From the NCBI RefSeq assembly GCF_017916475.1, contig NZ_JAFMTB010000001.1:1640043-1704042 (forward strand): a stretch of DNA of 64,000 nucleotides. Reading direction: 5' to 3'. The notes beneath the pieces are model-generated. The model was not told the DNA's origin. It made no database searches and saw only the letters and a list, made by a program, of their open reading frames with translations. How positions within the stretch are numbered: position 1 is the first letter of the stretch; each line of letters opens with the position of its first letter. Positions 45,457 to 54,300 of the stretch are shown here, in pieces. The stretch comes from Patulibacter sp. SYSU D01012 (lineage in GTDB: Bacteria > Actinomycetota > Thermoleophilia > Solirubrobacterales > Solirubrobacteraceae). A program made the position numbers and the translations under genes.

Positions 45457-47325
45457 ATGAGGACCACCACCGGTCTGCGCCTCGGCGCTGCCGCGGTCGG
45501 GGCGCTCGGCGCCCTCGCCGTCCTTCCCGGCGGCGCCAACGCCGCCTTCGACGCCGCCCACGCGGCGCAATGCCAGAACGCCGCCAGCCTCAACGGCGCC
45601 GGCGCCTCGTTCCAGAACACGGCCCAGAACGCCTGGGGCGCCAGCATCGTCGGCGGCGCCGCCGCCCCGCAGGCGGGCTTCGGCTACGCCTCGCTCGCCA
45701 ACGGCGGCTGCACCGCCTTCCGCATCGGCGGCACGCGCACCATCACCTACACCGGGTCCGGCTCGGGCGCCGGCCGCCGCGCGTTCGGCGCCAGCACCAC
45801 CGCCGGGCAGGCCGGCGTGCGGGACACCACGATCCACTACGGCGGCGCCGACGAGGCGCCCTCGGCCCAGGAGCTCGCGGCGGCGAACAACGGCCCCGAC
45901 GGGCAGGCCGGCACGGCCGACGACGCCAGCCTCCTCACCATCCCGGTCGCCCAGTCGGCGATCGCGATCGCCGTCAAGCTGCCCGACGGCTGCACCGCGC
46001 CGACCGGCCGCACGATCACGAAGGCGCTGCTCGAGCGCGCGTTCGGCGGCGACGTCACGGCCGACCAGTGGGGCGAGATCCTGCCGTCGATCAGCAGCGA
46101 CTGCGCGGCGAAGCCCGTCACCCGCGTCGTGCGCAACGACAGCTCGGGCACGACGTTCCAGCTCAAGCAGTTCCTGCAGGTCGTCAACCCGGGCCGCCAG
46201 CCGACGGCGTGGAAGGACACCGCCAACCAGGCGTGGCCGAACGACGGCGGCGCCACCGCGGTCGTCCGCGGGCAGGCCAACGGCGCCGGCTCGCAGCTCG
46301 ACGCCCTCTCCGCCCGCACCGACGGCGGCATCGCCTACGCCGACCTGGCGACGGCCCGGGGCAAGGGCTACGGCGCCACCGACGCGACGAGGTTCTGGCT
46401 CGACGTGCAGGTCGACGGCAGCAACTTCCAGAGCCCCGCGCTCCAGGGCGCCCCGGGCGCCAACTGCCGCAACGTGACGTACAAGGACCCGTCGACCAAC
46501 GCCCTGCCGGCGTCAGCGAAGGCCAGCTGGTTCAACGTCACGGGCGCCGGCACGGCTACGGACTACCCGCTCTGCGCGCTGACGTACGGCCTGGCGTGGG
46601 AGGACATGGCGAAGGCCAACGTCGGCCGCGCCAACGGCAAGCCGGACTACACGCAGGACCAGGCCCGCGCGGTGAAGGACTACCTCGCCTACGTCACGAA
46701 CGCCAACGGCGGCCAGGCGGCCCTCGAGGCGGCCGGCTACCAGGGCCTGCCGACGGTCGACCCGGCGTCGACGACCGGCGCCGGCCAGGCGGGCACCGTC
46801 CTGGCCCTCGCCCAGGCGGGCGTCAAGGCCCTGACGTGGAACGCGGCGACGGTCACGGACCCGGGCGAGAACCCCGGCGGCGGTGACACGGGCGGCGGCG
46901 GCAATGGCGGCGGCACCACGGGCGGCGGCACCCCGAAGCCCCCGGTCCAGACCCCGCCGGTCCAGACGCCCCCCGTCCAGACCCCGCCGGCGAAGACCCC
47001 GGCCCCGACGAAGGCGACGCTGAAGGTCTCGCGCGCCGCGGTGGCCAAGGGCCGCGCCTTCACGCTGACCCTGGCCCCGTCGACCGCGGGCCGCGTGTCC
47101 GTCGTCGCGACGGTGAAGTCCGGCGCGAAGACGGTGACGGTCGCCACGGGCTCCGGTGCGGTGAAGCCGGGCTCGGCCGCGAAGGTCGCCGTGAAGGCGA
47201 CGAAGGCCGGCAAGCGCGCGCTCAAGGCCGGCCGCGCGGCGAAGGTGACGTTCCGGATCACGTTCACGGCCGCCGACGGCGCGAAGGTCACGACGACCAA
47301 GACCTTCAAGGTGAAGGTCAAGTAG
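45457..47325 (+). CDS. PstS-like phosphate-binding protein with surface-type tail (copy 2)
   Basis: 622 aa. Signal peptide LGALAVLPGGANA. The PstS-like part (about 30-470) has LNGAGASFQNTAQNAWG, YTGSGSGAGRRAFGAS, VRNDSSGTTFQLKQFL and DGGIAYADLAT, close to the protein at 40137. A Gly-rich then Pro/Gln/Thr linker follows with tandem PPVQT units, and then the 100-residue basic beta-domain shared with the propeller protein upstream (KVSRAAVAKGRAFTLTLAP ... TTKTFKVKVK). The linker and tail could hold the protein on the wall. AGGAG lies just before the ATG. Confidence 0.83.
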   Translation: MRTTTGLRLGAAAVGALGALAVLPGGANAAFDAAHAAQCQNAASLNGAGASFQNTAQNAWGASIVGGAAAPQAGFGYASLANGGCTAFRIGGTRTITYTGSGSGAGRRAFGASTTAGQAGVRDTTIHYGGADEAPSAQELAAANNGPDGQAGTADDASLLTIPVAQSAIAIAVKLPDGCTAPTGRTITKALLERAFGGDVTADQWGEILPSISSDCAAKPVTRVVRNDSSGTTFQLKQFLQVVNPGRQPTAWKDTANQAWPNDGGATAVVRGQANGAGSQLDALSARTDGGIAYADLATARGKGYGATDATRFWLDVQVDGSNFQSPALQGAPGANCRNVTYKDPSTNALPASAKASWFNVTGAGTATDYPLCALTYGLAWEDMAKANVGRANGKPDYTQDQARAVKDYLAYVTNANGGQAALEAAGYQGLPTVDPASTTGAGQAGTVLALAQAGVKALTWNAATVTDPGENPGGGDTGGGGNGGGTTGGGTPKPPVQTPPVQTPPVQTPPAKTPAPTKATLKVSRAAVAKGRAFTLTLAPSTAGRVSVVATVKSGAKTVTVATGSGAVKPGSAAKVAVKATKAGKRALKAGRAAKVTFRITFTAADGAKVTTTKTFKVKVK

Positions 47326-47350
47326 GTCCTCCCCACCGGGAAGCGGCACT

Positions 47351-47377
47351 GCGGGCCGGCTCCTCGAGCCGGCCCGC
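47351..47377 (+). terminator. Terminator hairpin after pstS-like gene 2
   Basis: An 11-bp perfect stem GCGGGCCGGCT/AGCCGGCCCGC with loop CCTCG, followed by GGTCGTTCT; 25 nt after the stop. Confidence 0.7.
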
Positions 47378-47478
47378 GGTCGTTCTGCGGCGCGCAGGGC
47401 CTGGGTGGACAAGCAGACGCGGTTGACGCCCCTGTGACCGCGATGTGTTGACGGACGAACGTCCGTGCTTCCCACGAT

Positions 47479-47511
47479 GTTCACCGGCTCGGACGGGGCC
47501 GAACCTAGTGT
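47479..47511 (+). promoter_or_regulatory. PHO-box promoter of the five-gene secreted operon
   Basis: GATGTTCACCGG; TTCAC at 47480-47484, then exactly 21 nt, then TAGTGT (47506-47511). The GTG start is only 9 nt after the hexamer, so the mRNA should be leaderless or nearly so. Confidence 0.65.
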
Positions 47512-47520
47512 CCCGCGCCG

Positions 47521-49608
47521 GTGTCGCGTCAACACGAGATCCCTCCGTCCGCCGCCTGCGTCCGCCGGATCGCGGCGGGTGCCGCGCTGGCCGTCGTGGC
47601 CGCCCTCGCCCTGCCCGGGGCGGCCGGGGCCACGTACGGCCCGGGCGCCACGCCGGCGTCGGCCGTGGGGGACGAGCTCGCCGACGCCGGCAGCCGCGCC
47701 CCGGTCCTCTCCGCCGACGGCCGGTACGTCGTCTTCGAGACGTCGTCCAGCGTGCTGCTGGGCGTCCCGGGCGACACGGAGGAGCGGTACGCGGGCGGGC
47801 TCGTCCGCAAGGACCTGTCGACCGGCGACGTCCAGCTCGTCGCCCCGCCGCAGCGCGTCCGCCGCGACGACGAGAGCCCGGTCGGCACGGGCACCGCGTC
47901 CGGCGTCGCCGGCGTGAGCGCCGACGGCCGCTACGTCCTCTTCACCACCGCCGCGCGCCTGGCCGCGGGCGACGGCAGCGCCATCACCCCCGACGTCTAC
48001 GTGCGCGACATGGACGCGCCGCTGTCCGGCGCGGCGGCCTACGAGCTGGTCTCGGCCCGCGACGGCGCGGCGACGGCCGCGGAGTACGCGGACCCCGCCG
48101 TCGGCAGCACCGCCGGCCTGCAGGGCTACGCGCTGAGCGCCGACGGGCGGCGCGCCGTCTTCGTCACCCGCGGCGTGTCCGACCTGCCGGACCGGGACCA
48201 GCCGACGACGCCCCGCTGGCAGGTCTGGCTGCGCGACCTGGACGCCCGGACCACCCGCCTGATCAGCCGCGACCGCGCCGACCCCTCCACCGCCGGCACG
48301 CCCGCGACCCCGCCGGCCGCCGGGGGCGTCGAGCCCGTCGCGGCGATCAGCGCCGACGGCCGCAGCGTCGTCTGGACGGCGGGGGAGGCGCAGCGGCAGA
48401 CGCGCACCCTGCCGGGCGAGGGCTCGCTGGGCGCGCTGCCCACGCTGCTCTGGCGCCGCGCCGACGACCTGCCCGCGCCCGCGCGGCGCGTCGCGGGCGC
48501 GGCCGACCTGGACGACCCGGCGTGCGATCCCGCGACGCCGCTCCCGTCCGACGCGCGGGCGACCGGCCCGTGCCTGGGCCCCTTCGTCGCCAGCGAGGGC
48601 ATCAACCAGAACGAGCCGGCGACGAGCAGCCTGAAGCTGCGCGGCATCAGCGCCGACGGTCGCCGGGTGCTCTTCACGTCCTCGGCCGGGCGGCGCCCCT
48701 TCGACGCCGCCGCGTACCGCGCGGACACGGGGTACCTCGCCGACATGGGGGACCGGGTGCCGCGGAAGTCCGGCGTGCGCGTGGCGTGGTCGGCGCCGAC
48801 CGTCGGCCGCTATCCGCTGACGAACGGTCGCCTGGCCGCCGACGGCCGCCACGCCGTGATGACCAGCCGGGACAACCGCTTCGACGGCCTGCAGTCCGTC
48901 GGGGCGTTCCCCACCGGCGACCTGCTCACCTGGAACGTCTACGTCGTGGACCTCGACGCCGGCACGGCGGAGATCGTCACGCGCGCCCACGACGGCGGCG
49001 AGTACTCCACGGGCCCGAGCGACCAGCCGGTCGGCGATCCCCTCGCCGTGTCCGCCGACGCCGGGGCCGTCGCGTTCACGGCGGCCGACGGCAACCTGTT
49101 CGTCGGCGACGCCAACGGCGTGCCCGACGTGCTGGTCGCCCGGACCTCCACCGCCGGGGCGGGGCACGGCGGCCGGGTGCTGCCCGCGCCGCCGGCCGGT
49201 CCCGTCGGGCCCGACCTGGGCGGCACCGCGCCGCTCGCCGGGCCGCTCCGGTCCCGCTTCCTCACCACCTACGGGCCGGTCCGCGTGTCCCGCCGCACCG
49301 GCACCGCCAGCGTCCGCGTCGCCCTGCCGGCGGCCGGCCGCCTGACCGCCACGGCGCGCACGGCGGCGGAGGGTCGCCGCGCCGTCCGGGTGGGGAGCGC
49401 CGTGCGCCGGGTCCGCCGCGCGCAGGCCGTCACCGTCCGCATCCGGCTGTCGTCCGCCGCCCGGCGGGCGCTGCGGCGCGCCCCGCACCGCCTGAGCGTC
49501 CGCCTGTCGCTGCGCTTCGCGCCCGCGGGCGCGCCCGCCAGCACCACCGTCCGCACGTACCGGGTCGTCCGCGCCACGCCGGCCGCCCGCAAGGGAGCCC
49601 CGCGATGA
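47521..49608 (+). CDS. Secreted TolB/WD40-like propeller protein
   Basis: 695 aa from a GTG with no ribosome site. Signal peptide IAAGAALAVVAALALPGAAGA. Repeats of LSADGRYVVFET / VSADGRYVLFTT / LSADGRRAVFVT / ISADGRRVLFTS mark six or more TolB-type propeller blades. The C-terminus is a basic beta-domain (VRVALPAAGRLTATARTAAEGRRAV ...), here rich in Arg. It is the first of five genes joined by 1-4 nt overlaps or tiny gaps (47521-59531). The role is probably extracellular binding or scaffolding. Confidence 0.78.
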   Translation: MSRQHEIPPSAACVRRIAAGAALAVVAALALPGAAGATYGPGATPASAVGDELADAGSRAPVLSADGRYVVFETSSSVLLGVPGDTEERYAGGLVRKDLSTGDVQLVAPPQRVRRDDESPVGTGTASGVAGVSADGRYVLFTTAARLAAGDGSAITPDVYVRDMDAPLSGAAAYELVSARDGAATAAEYADPAVGSTAGLQGYALSADGRRAVFVTRGVSDLPDRDQPTTPRWQVWLRDLDARTTRLISRDRADPSTAGTPATPPAAGGVEPVAAISADGRSVVWTAGEAQRQTRTLPGEGSLGALPTLLWRRADDLPAPARRVAGAADLDDPACDPATPLPSDARATGPCLGPFVASEGINQNEPATSSLKLRGISADGRRVLFTSSAGRRPFDAAAYRADTGYLADMGDRVPRKSGVRVAWSAPTVGRYPLTNGRLAADGRHAVMTSRDNRFDGLQSVGAFPTGDLLTWNVYVVDLDAGTAEIVTRAHDGGEYSTGPSDQPVGDPLAVSADAGAVAFTAADGNLFVGDANGVPDVLVARTSTAGAGHGGRVLPAPPAGPVGPDLGGTAPLAGPLRSRFLTTYGPVRVSRRTGTASVRVALPAAGRLTATARTAAEGRRAVRVGSAVRRVRRAQAVTVRIRLSSAARRALRRAPHRLSVRLSLRFAPAGAPASTTVRTYRVVRATPAARKGAPR

Positions 49609-51326
49609 AGCGCCCGATCGTCCTGGCCGCGACCCTCGCCGTCGCCCTGGCCGGCGCGGCGGACGCGTCCGCCGCCGAGTGGCAGGCGTACCCGCTGCCG
49701 GCGCCGCCCGGCGGCCGGTTCTCGACCCCCGCGGGCTACGTCGGCGATCTCTCCTTCTGGAGCCCCGACCGCGGCGTGATGGTCGTCTCGGGCAACAGCA
49801 GCGTGCCCCGTGGCGTCTACAGCTGGGACGGCGAGTCCTGGCACCAGCTGGCCACGGTCTGCGGCGGCGGCATCAACTCGCGCGTCGCGTGGGCCGGGCC
49901 GCGCGAGTTCTGGACGATCACGACGCCGAGCGTCGGGCAGCAGACCGGGGGCCAGGGGCTGTGCCACTTCAAGGACGGCGCGGTCGTCGGCTCCTACAGC
50001 TACTTCAACCTGCCCGAGTTCGCCGTCGGCCTGCCGGTGAACGCCGCCGCCTGCCGGGCGGCGGACGACTGCCTGTTCGGCGGCGTGGGCGGCGCGAGCG
50101 CCGACGGCGCGCGCTCCGGCGCGTTCCACCTGCGCTGGGACGGCACCGACCTGGCCCCGGTGTGGGGCCCGCAGGGCCGCGGCGTCAGCGACCTGATCGC
50201 CCACCGCGGGTCGCTGCTCGAGAGCGTGTACGTCGGCCCGGGCGCCGGGGCGCAGGGCGCCCGGCCGCTCCTGCGCCAGGCCGAGCCCGTCCCGGCGCTG
50301 CTGCACGGCGTGATCGGCACGAGCTTCGCGAACGACCCGTTCGTCCCCGCGCCCGACCCCGCGGTGCCCGCCGACGGCGGCACCGAGCTGCGCGCGATGG
50401 ACACGGACGGCACGACCGCCTGGGCCGTCGGCGGCGGCGCCAACTCCGGTCCCGCCGCCGTCAACGGTCGCCTGCCGCGCGGCCCGATCGCGGTGCGCCG
50501 GACGGACGGCGGCTGGACCGAGCTGCCCGTCCACGGCGACGTCCCCGCCGGCTCGGCCTTCGGCGCCGTGGCCGCCGTGCCGGGGACGGACCGCGCGTGG
50601 GCGGCGATCACGCCGTACGAGGTCTCGGACCCGCTCGGCAACGACACCGGCGCCCAGGCCGCCCCCGAGATCGCCTCGATCGCCGGCGACGGCACGGTCG
50701 CCGTGCAGCGGCTGCACCCCGAGGAGGGCGACGCCGCGCGCGGCGCGATCACCGCCGTCGCCTGCCCGACCGCCGACGACTGCTGGGCCGCCACCGCCAA
50801 GGGCTACCTGTACCGCCGCACGACCGGCGCCCGCTACGCCCGCGACACGGACGCGGCGTTCCAGGGCACGATCTCCGTCCGCCCGAACGAGGCCGCCTCG
50901 CAGGTCATCCCCGACGATCCGCCGGCCGACGACTCGCGCCTGTTCGCGCCGCCGGTCGAGCTGCCGGTGGCCCAGGACGACGCGGGCGACGCGTCCTGCC
51001 CGGCGCCGCCGGCCCTCGTCTCGCGCGTCAAGGCGACGCCGGCCCGGCTCACCCGCGCCCAGCGCCGTCAGGCGAACCCCCGCGTGGCGCTCACCGTCTC
51101 GTTCCGTCTGGCCCGCCGCGCGCGCGTCGGCCTGCGCGCCCGCCGCGGCGGCCGCACCGTCGCCGTCGCGAAGCCGCGCGCGCTGAAGCCCGGCAAGCGC
51201 GCGCTCCGGATCACGGTCACGCGCAGGACGTGGCCCAAGAGCCTCAAGTTCACCCTGAAGGAGCTGACGCCGCCGGTGTGCGACGCCTCGAACAGCGACG
51301 TCGTCGGCACGGGGGACGCGCGGTGA
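49605..51326 (+). CDS. Secreted propeller-like protein, unknown
   Basis: 573 aa; the ATG overlaps the previous stop (ATGA). Signal peptide IVLAATLAVALAGAADASA. Repeats such as LSFWSPDRGVMVVSGNSSVPRGVYSWDG and AVACPTADDCWAATAKGYLYRR resemble Kelch/sialidase-type blades with a CxxxxxC pair (CRAADDC, CPTADDC). C-terminal part is the basic beta-domain (RVALTVSFRLARRARVGLRARRGG). Function unknown; coupled to the gene before and after it. Confidence 0.72.
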   Translation: MKRPIVLAATLAVALAGAADASAAEWQAYPLPAPPGGRFSTPAGYVGDLSFWSPDRGVMVVSGNSSVPRGVYSWDGESWHQLATVCGGGINSRVAWAGPREFWTITTPSVGQQTGGQGLCHFKDGAVVGSYSYFNLPEFAVGLPVNAAACRAADDCLFGGVGGASADGARSGAFHLRWDGTDLAPVWGPQGRGVSDLIAHRGSLLESVYVGPGAGAQGARPLLRQAEPVPALLHGVIGTSFANDPFVPAPDPAVPADGGTELRAMDTDGTTAWAVGGGANSGPAAVNGRLPRGPIAVRRTDGGWTELPVHGDVPAGSAFGAVAAVPGTDRAWAAITPYEVSDPLGNDTGAQAAPEIASIAGDGTVAVQRLHPEEGDAARGAITAVACPTADDCWAATAKGYLYRRTTGARYARDTDAAFQGTISVRPNEAASQVIPDDPPADDSRLFAPPVELPVAQDDAGDASCPAPPALVSRVKATPARLTRAQRRQANPRVALTVSFRLARRARVGLRARRGGRTVAVAKPRALKPGKRALRITVTRRTWPKSLKFTLKELTPPVCDASNSDVVGTGDAR

Positions 51327-54300
51327 TCGGCGCGCTCCGCCGGGGCCGCCTGTGGGCCGCGCCCGTCGCGCTGCTCGCCGCCGCGGCGGTCGCCGTGGCC
51401 GCCGGGGCGGACGATGACGTCCGCGCCCAGGGGGCGGCCGGGCCGGTCGGCGTCGAGTCGCAGATCGGACCGGAGAGCGGCGCGCGGCTGCTCGGCGGCG
51501 CGGCCGCCGGCGAGGCCTGGGCGCTCACGACCGAGGACGGCTCCTCGCGCGTCCCGAAGTCCGTCGACGGCGCCGAGCTGCCGCAGGCCCGCCAGTACCT
51601 GCTGCGCTACCGCCCCGACGAGGGCTGGCGCTACGTGCAGACCCCGCGCGACGAGCGCGGCGACGCCTACGCCGGGACGATCGTCACCGGCCGGGTGACC
51701 GCCCGCGGCGGCCTGCTGCTCGGCGGCGAGGACGAGCGCCGGCCGGACGGGGAGCGCCGCGTCGTGCTCGCCCGCGACGCCGTCGGCGCCACCCGGGTGC
51801 TGCCCGCGCCAGGCCCCGACGTCCTGCGGCCCGCCGCCGGCAGCACGCCGGGCGAGGCGCTGTCGTCCAACGTCCTGGCGGCCCGGGACGTCGACGGCCG
51901 CACCGAGGGCTTCGTCGCCATCACCGGCCGCGCGCAGCAGACGGGGGTGGCGCACTGGGATGGCGAGCGCTGGACGCGCGAGACGCTCTGCGTGGCCGAG
52001 GACGGCAGCGCCCCGCCCGCCGGGTGCAGCGACGCCGAGACGCTGAAGGACGCCGCGCTCGGGCTGACCGCGTCGTCCCTCGCGACGACCGAGGACGGCG
52101 ACGCGTGGCTGCTCGCCAGCGCGCACGCCGACGCGCACCGCGGCCTGGTCCTCTTCCGCCGCACCGGCACGGGCGCCGACGTCCGCTGGGTCCTGCGCGA
52201 CCTGGGGGCGCCGCGGTTCGCCGCCGACGCCACGCCCGCCGACGGCATCACCGCCGTGGCCCCGCTCGCCGGCAGCCGCGCCGCGACCGCCACGAAGGAC
52301 GGCGTGTGGCTGGACGGCACCTTCCGCCAGAACGGCACGGAGCGCAGCGTCGTGCTGCGCGTGACCGCCGCCGGCACCCGCACGTGGTGCGACGGCGGCG
52401 CCTGCGACGACGCGCTCGGCTTCGAGCTGCGCCCCGACGGCACGTCCCAGGCGTTCGCCGACGGCACGCGCGTGATCGGCCCGGTCGGCGACACGGTCCG
52501 CCGCTACGCGCGCTTCGACGGGCAGCGCTGGACGGTCGCCTCCGCGTACGGCTCGCTCTTCGGCGGCATCGCGTTCTCGGGCCTCGACGAGGGCTGGCTG
52601 GGCGACGTGCACGTCACGCGCGACCGGCCCGCGTCGCCGCTCGCCGCCTGGTCCGTCCCGGTGCGCCGGCCGCTGACGGCCATCGCCTCGGCCCCCGGCA
52701 CCGCCGGCGACCTGGGCACGCCGGCGCTCGCCGTCGGACTGGACGGCAACGTGCTGCGCTACACGCCGGGCCAGGGCTGGGACAGCGAGGTGCGCCTGGG
52801 CGCGTCCGGCGTCGTCCGCGACGACCTGCGCGGCGTCGCGTGGCCTGAGCCGTCGACCGCGTTCGCGGTCGGCGACGAGGGCGCGATGTGGCGCTGGCGC
52901 AAGGCCACCGGGCTGTGGGAGGCCGACCCCGCGGCGCCGTTCGACTTCACGGGCCACCTGACGAGCGTCGCGTTCCAGCCCGGCGACCCGGACCGCGGGT
53001 TCGCGGTCGGCCGCGACGGCGTGATCCTGCGCTACGGCAAGAGCTGGGAGCCGATGCCGCTGCCGGCCGACGTCGCGACCGCCGGGCCCGGCGGCGGGCG
53101 CGCGGACCTGTTCTCCGTCACGTTCGCCGGCCGCCAGGCGCTGGCGGCCGCGGGCCGCGGCGGCGTGCTCGTCGAGGACGGCGACGGCTGGAAGGTCGAC
53201 GCCGGCGCGAAGGCGCTGCTCGACCGCGTCGGCGGCGGGGCCCAGATCCTGGCCGTCGCCGGCCTGCCCGACGGCGGTGCGGTCGCGGCCGGCGCGGCGG
53301 GCGACAACAAGGGCCTGGTCCTCGAGCGGGACGCCGCGGGCGGCCCGTGGCGCTACAGCGACCAGCCGCCCACCGGCAGCGCCTTCGCGGCCGCGGCGTT
53401 CCGCGACGGCGGCCGGGTGCGCGCCCTGCTCTCCGTCTCGCCGCTCGTCTGGCCGACCACCGACGACCTGAACGTCCCCGCCTTCGACCCGAACGCCCCC
53501 GAGCCGCGCCGCGCGCCGCTGAGCGTGCCGGCGGACGGCTACCTGCTGCGCGAGACCGCCGCCGGCTGGCGCGACGAGGACCGCACGAAGCTCGCCTCGC
53601 CGGGCGAGGACGTCTCGCGCAAGACGGACCCCGTGCTGGCGCTGCTCGCCGACGCGGGCGGGCGCGGTTGGGCCGTCGGCGGCTGGGCCGGCAACACCGA
53701 CTCGCTGGGCCGCGGCCCGCTGCCGGACGAGCCGCCGAACGCCGAGCTGCAGACCGCGTCCGTCGGCCGCTACGACCCGGCGGGGCCGGTCGGCTCGGCG
53801 AACGTCCAGCCCGACCTGCCGGCCCAGGGCGCCGGGCGCGCGCGCCTGCTCGTCGGCGGCCACGCCCAGTGCGCCGCCGCGTGCGCCGACCTGGCGCCGC
53901 TCGACATCAGCCCGGACCGGACGCTCTCCCGGGCGCTGGCGCTCGGCGCCGCGCTCGCCGCGCAGCCCAACGGCCCGCGCGCCCTCGCGTACACGGGCGG
54001 CCGCGTGCCGGCCGGGACGGCGCCCGCGGGCGCGGGGGAGTTCGGCCGCTACGCCGGCATCCTCTCGTCGGGCCCGCTGCCGGTCTTCCCGGCCGTCGCC
54101 CCGGGCGAGGCGACGGGCGGCGGATCGGCCGGCTTCGAGGGCGCGTTCGCCGGGTCCTGGGCGCCGCTGGGCATCGGGGCGCTCGGCGCCGGGATCCGGC
54201 CCGTCGCGATCGGCGCCGCGCCGGTGCCGGGCCGCGCCCGCACCCACTACGCGGTCGACACGCAGACGGACGCCGGACCGGTGCGGCTGGTCGTCATCGA

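Noticed and set aside
46930-47000. A CRISPR-like array from repeated short units
   Set aside because: The repeats are in-frame PPVQT codons of a Pro-rich linker with no spacers. No true CRISPR array was seen in the window.
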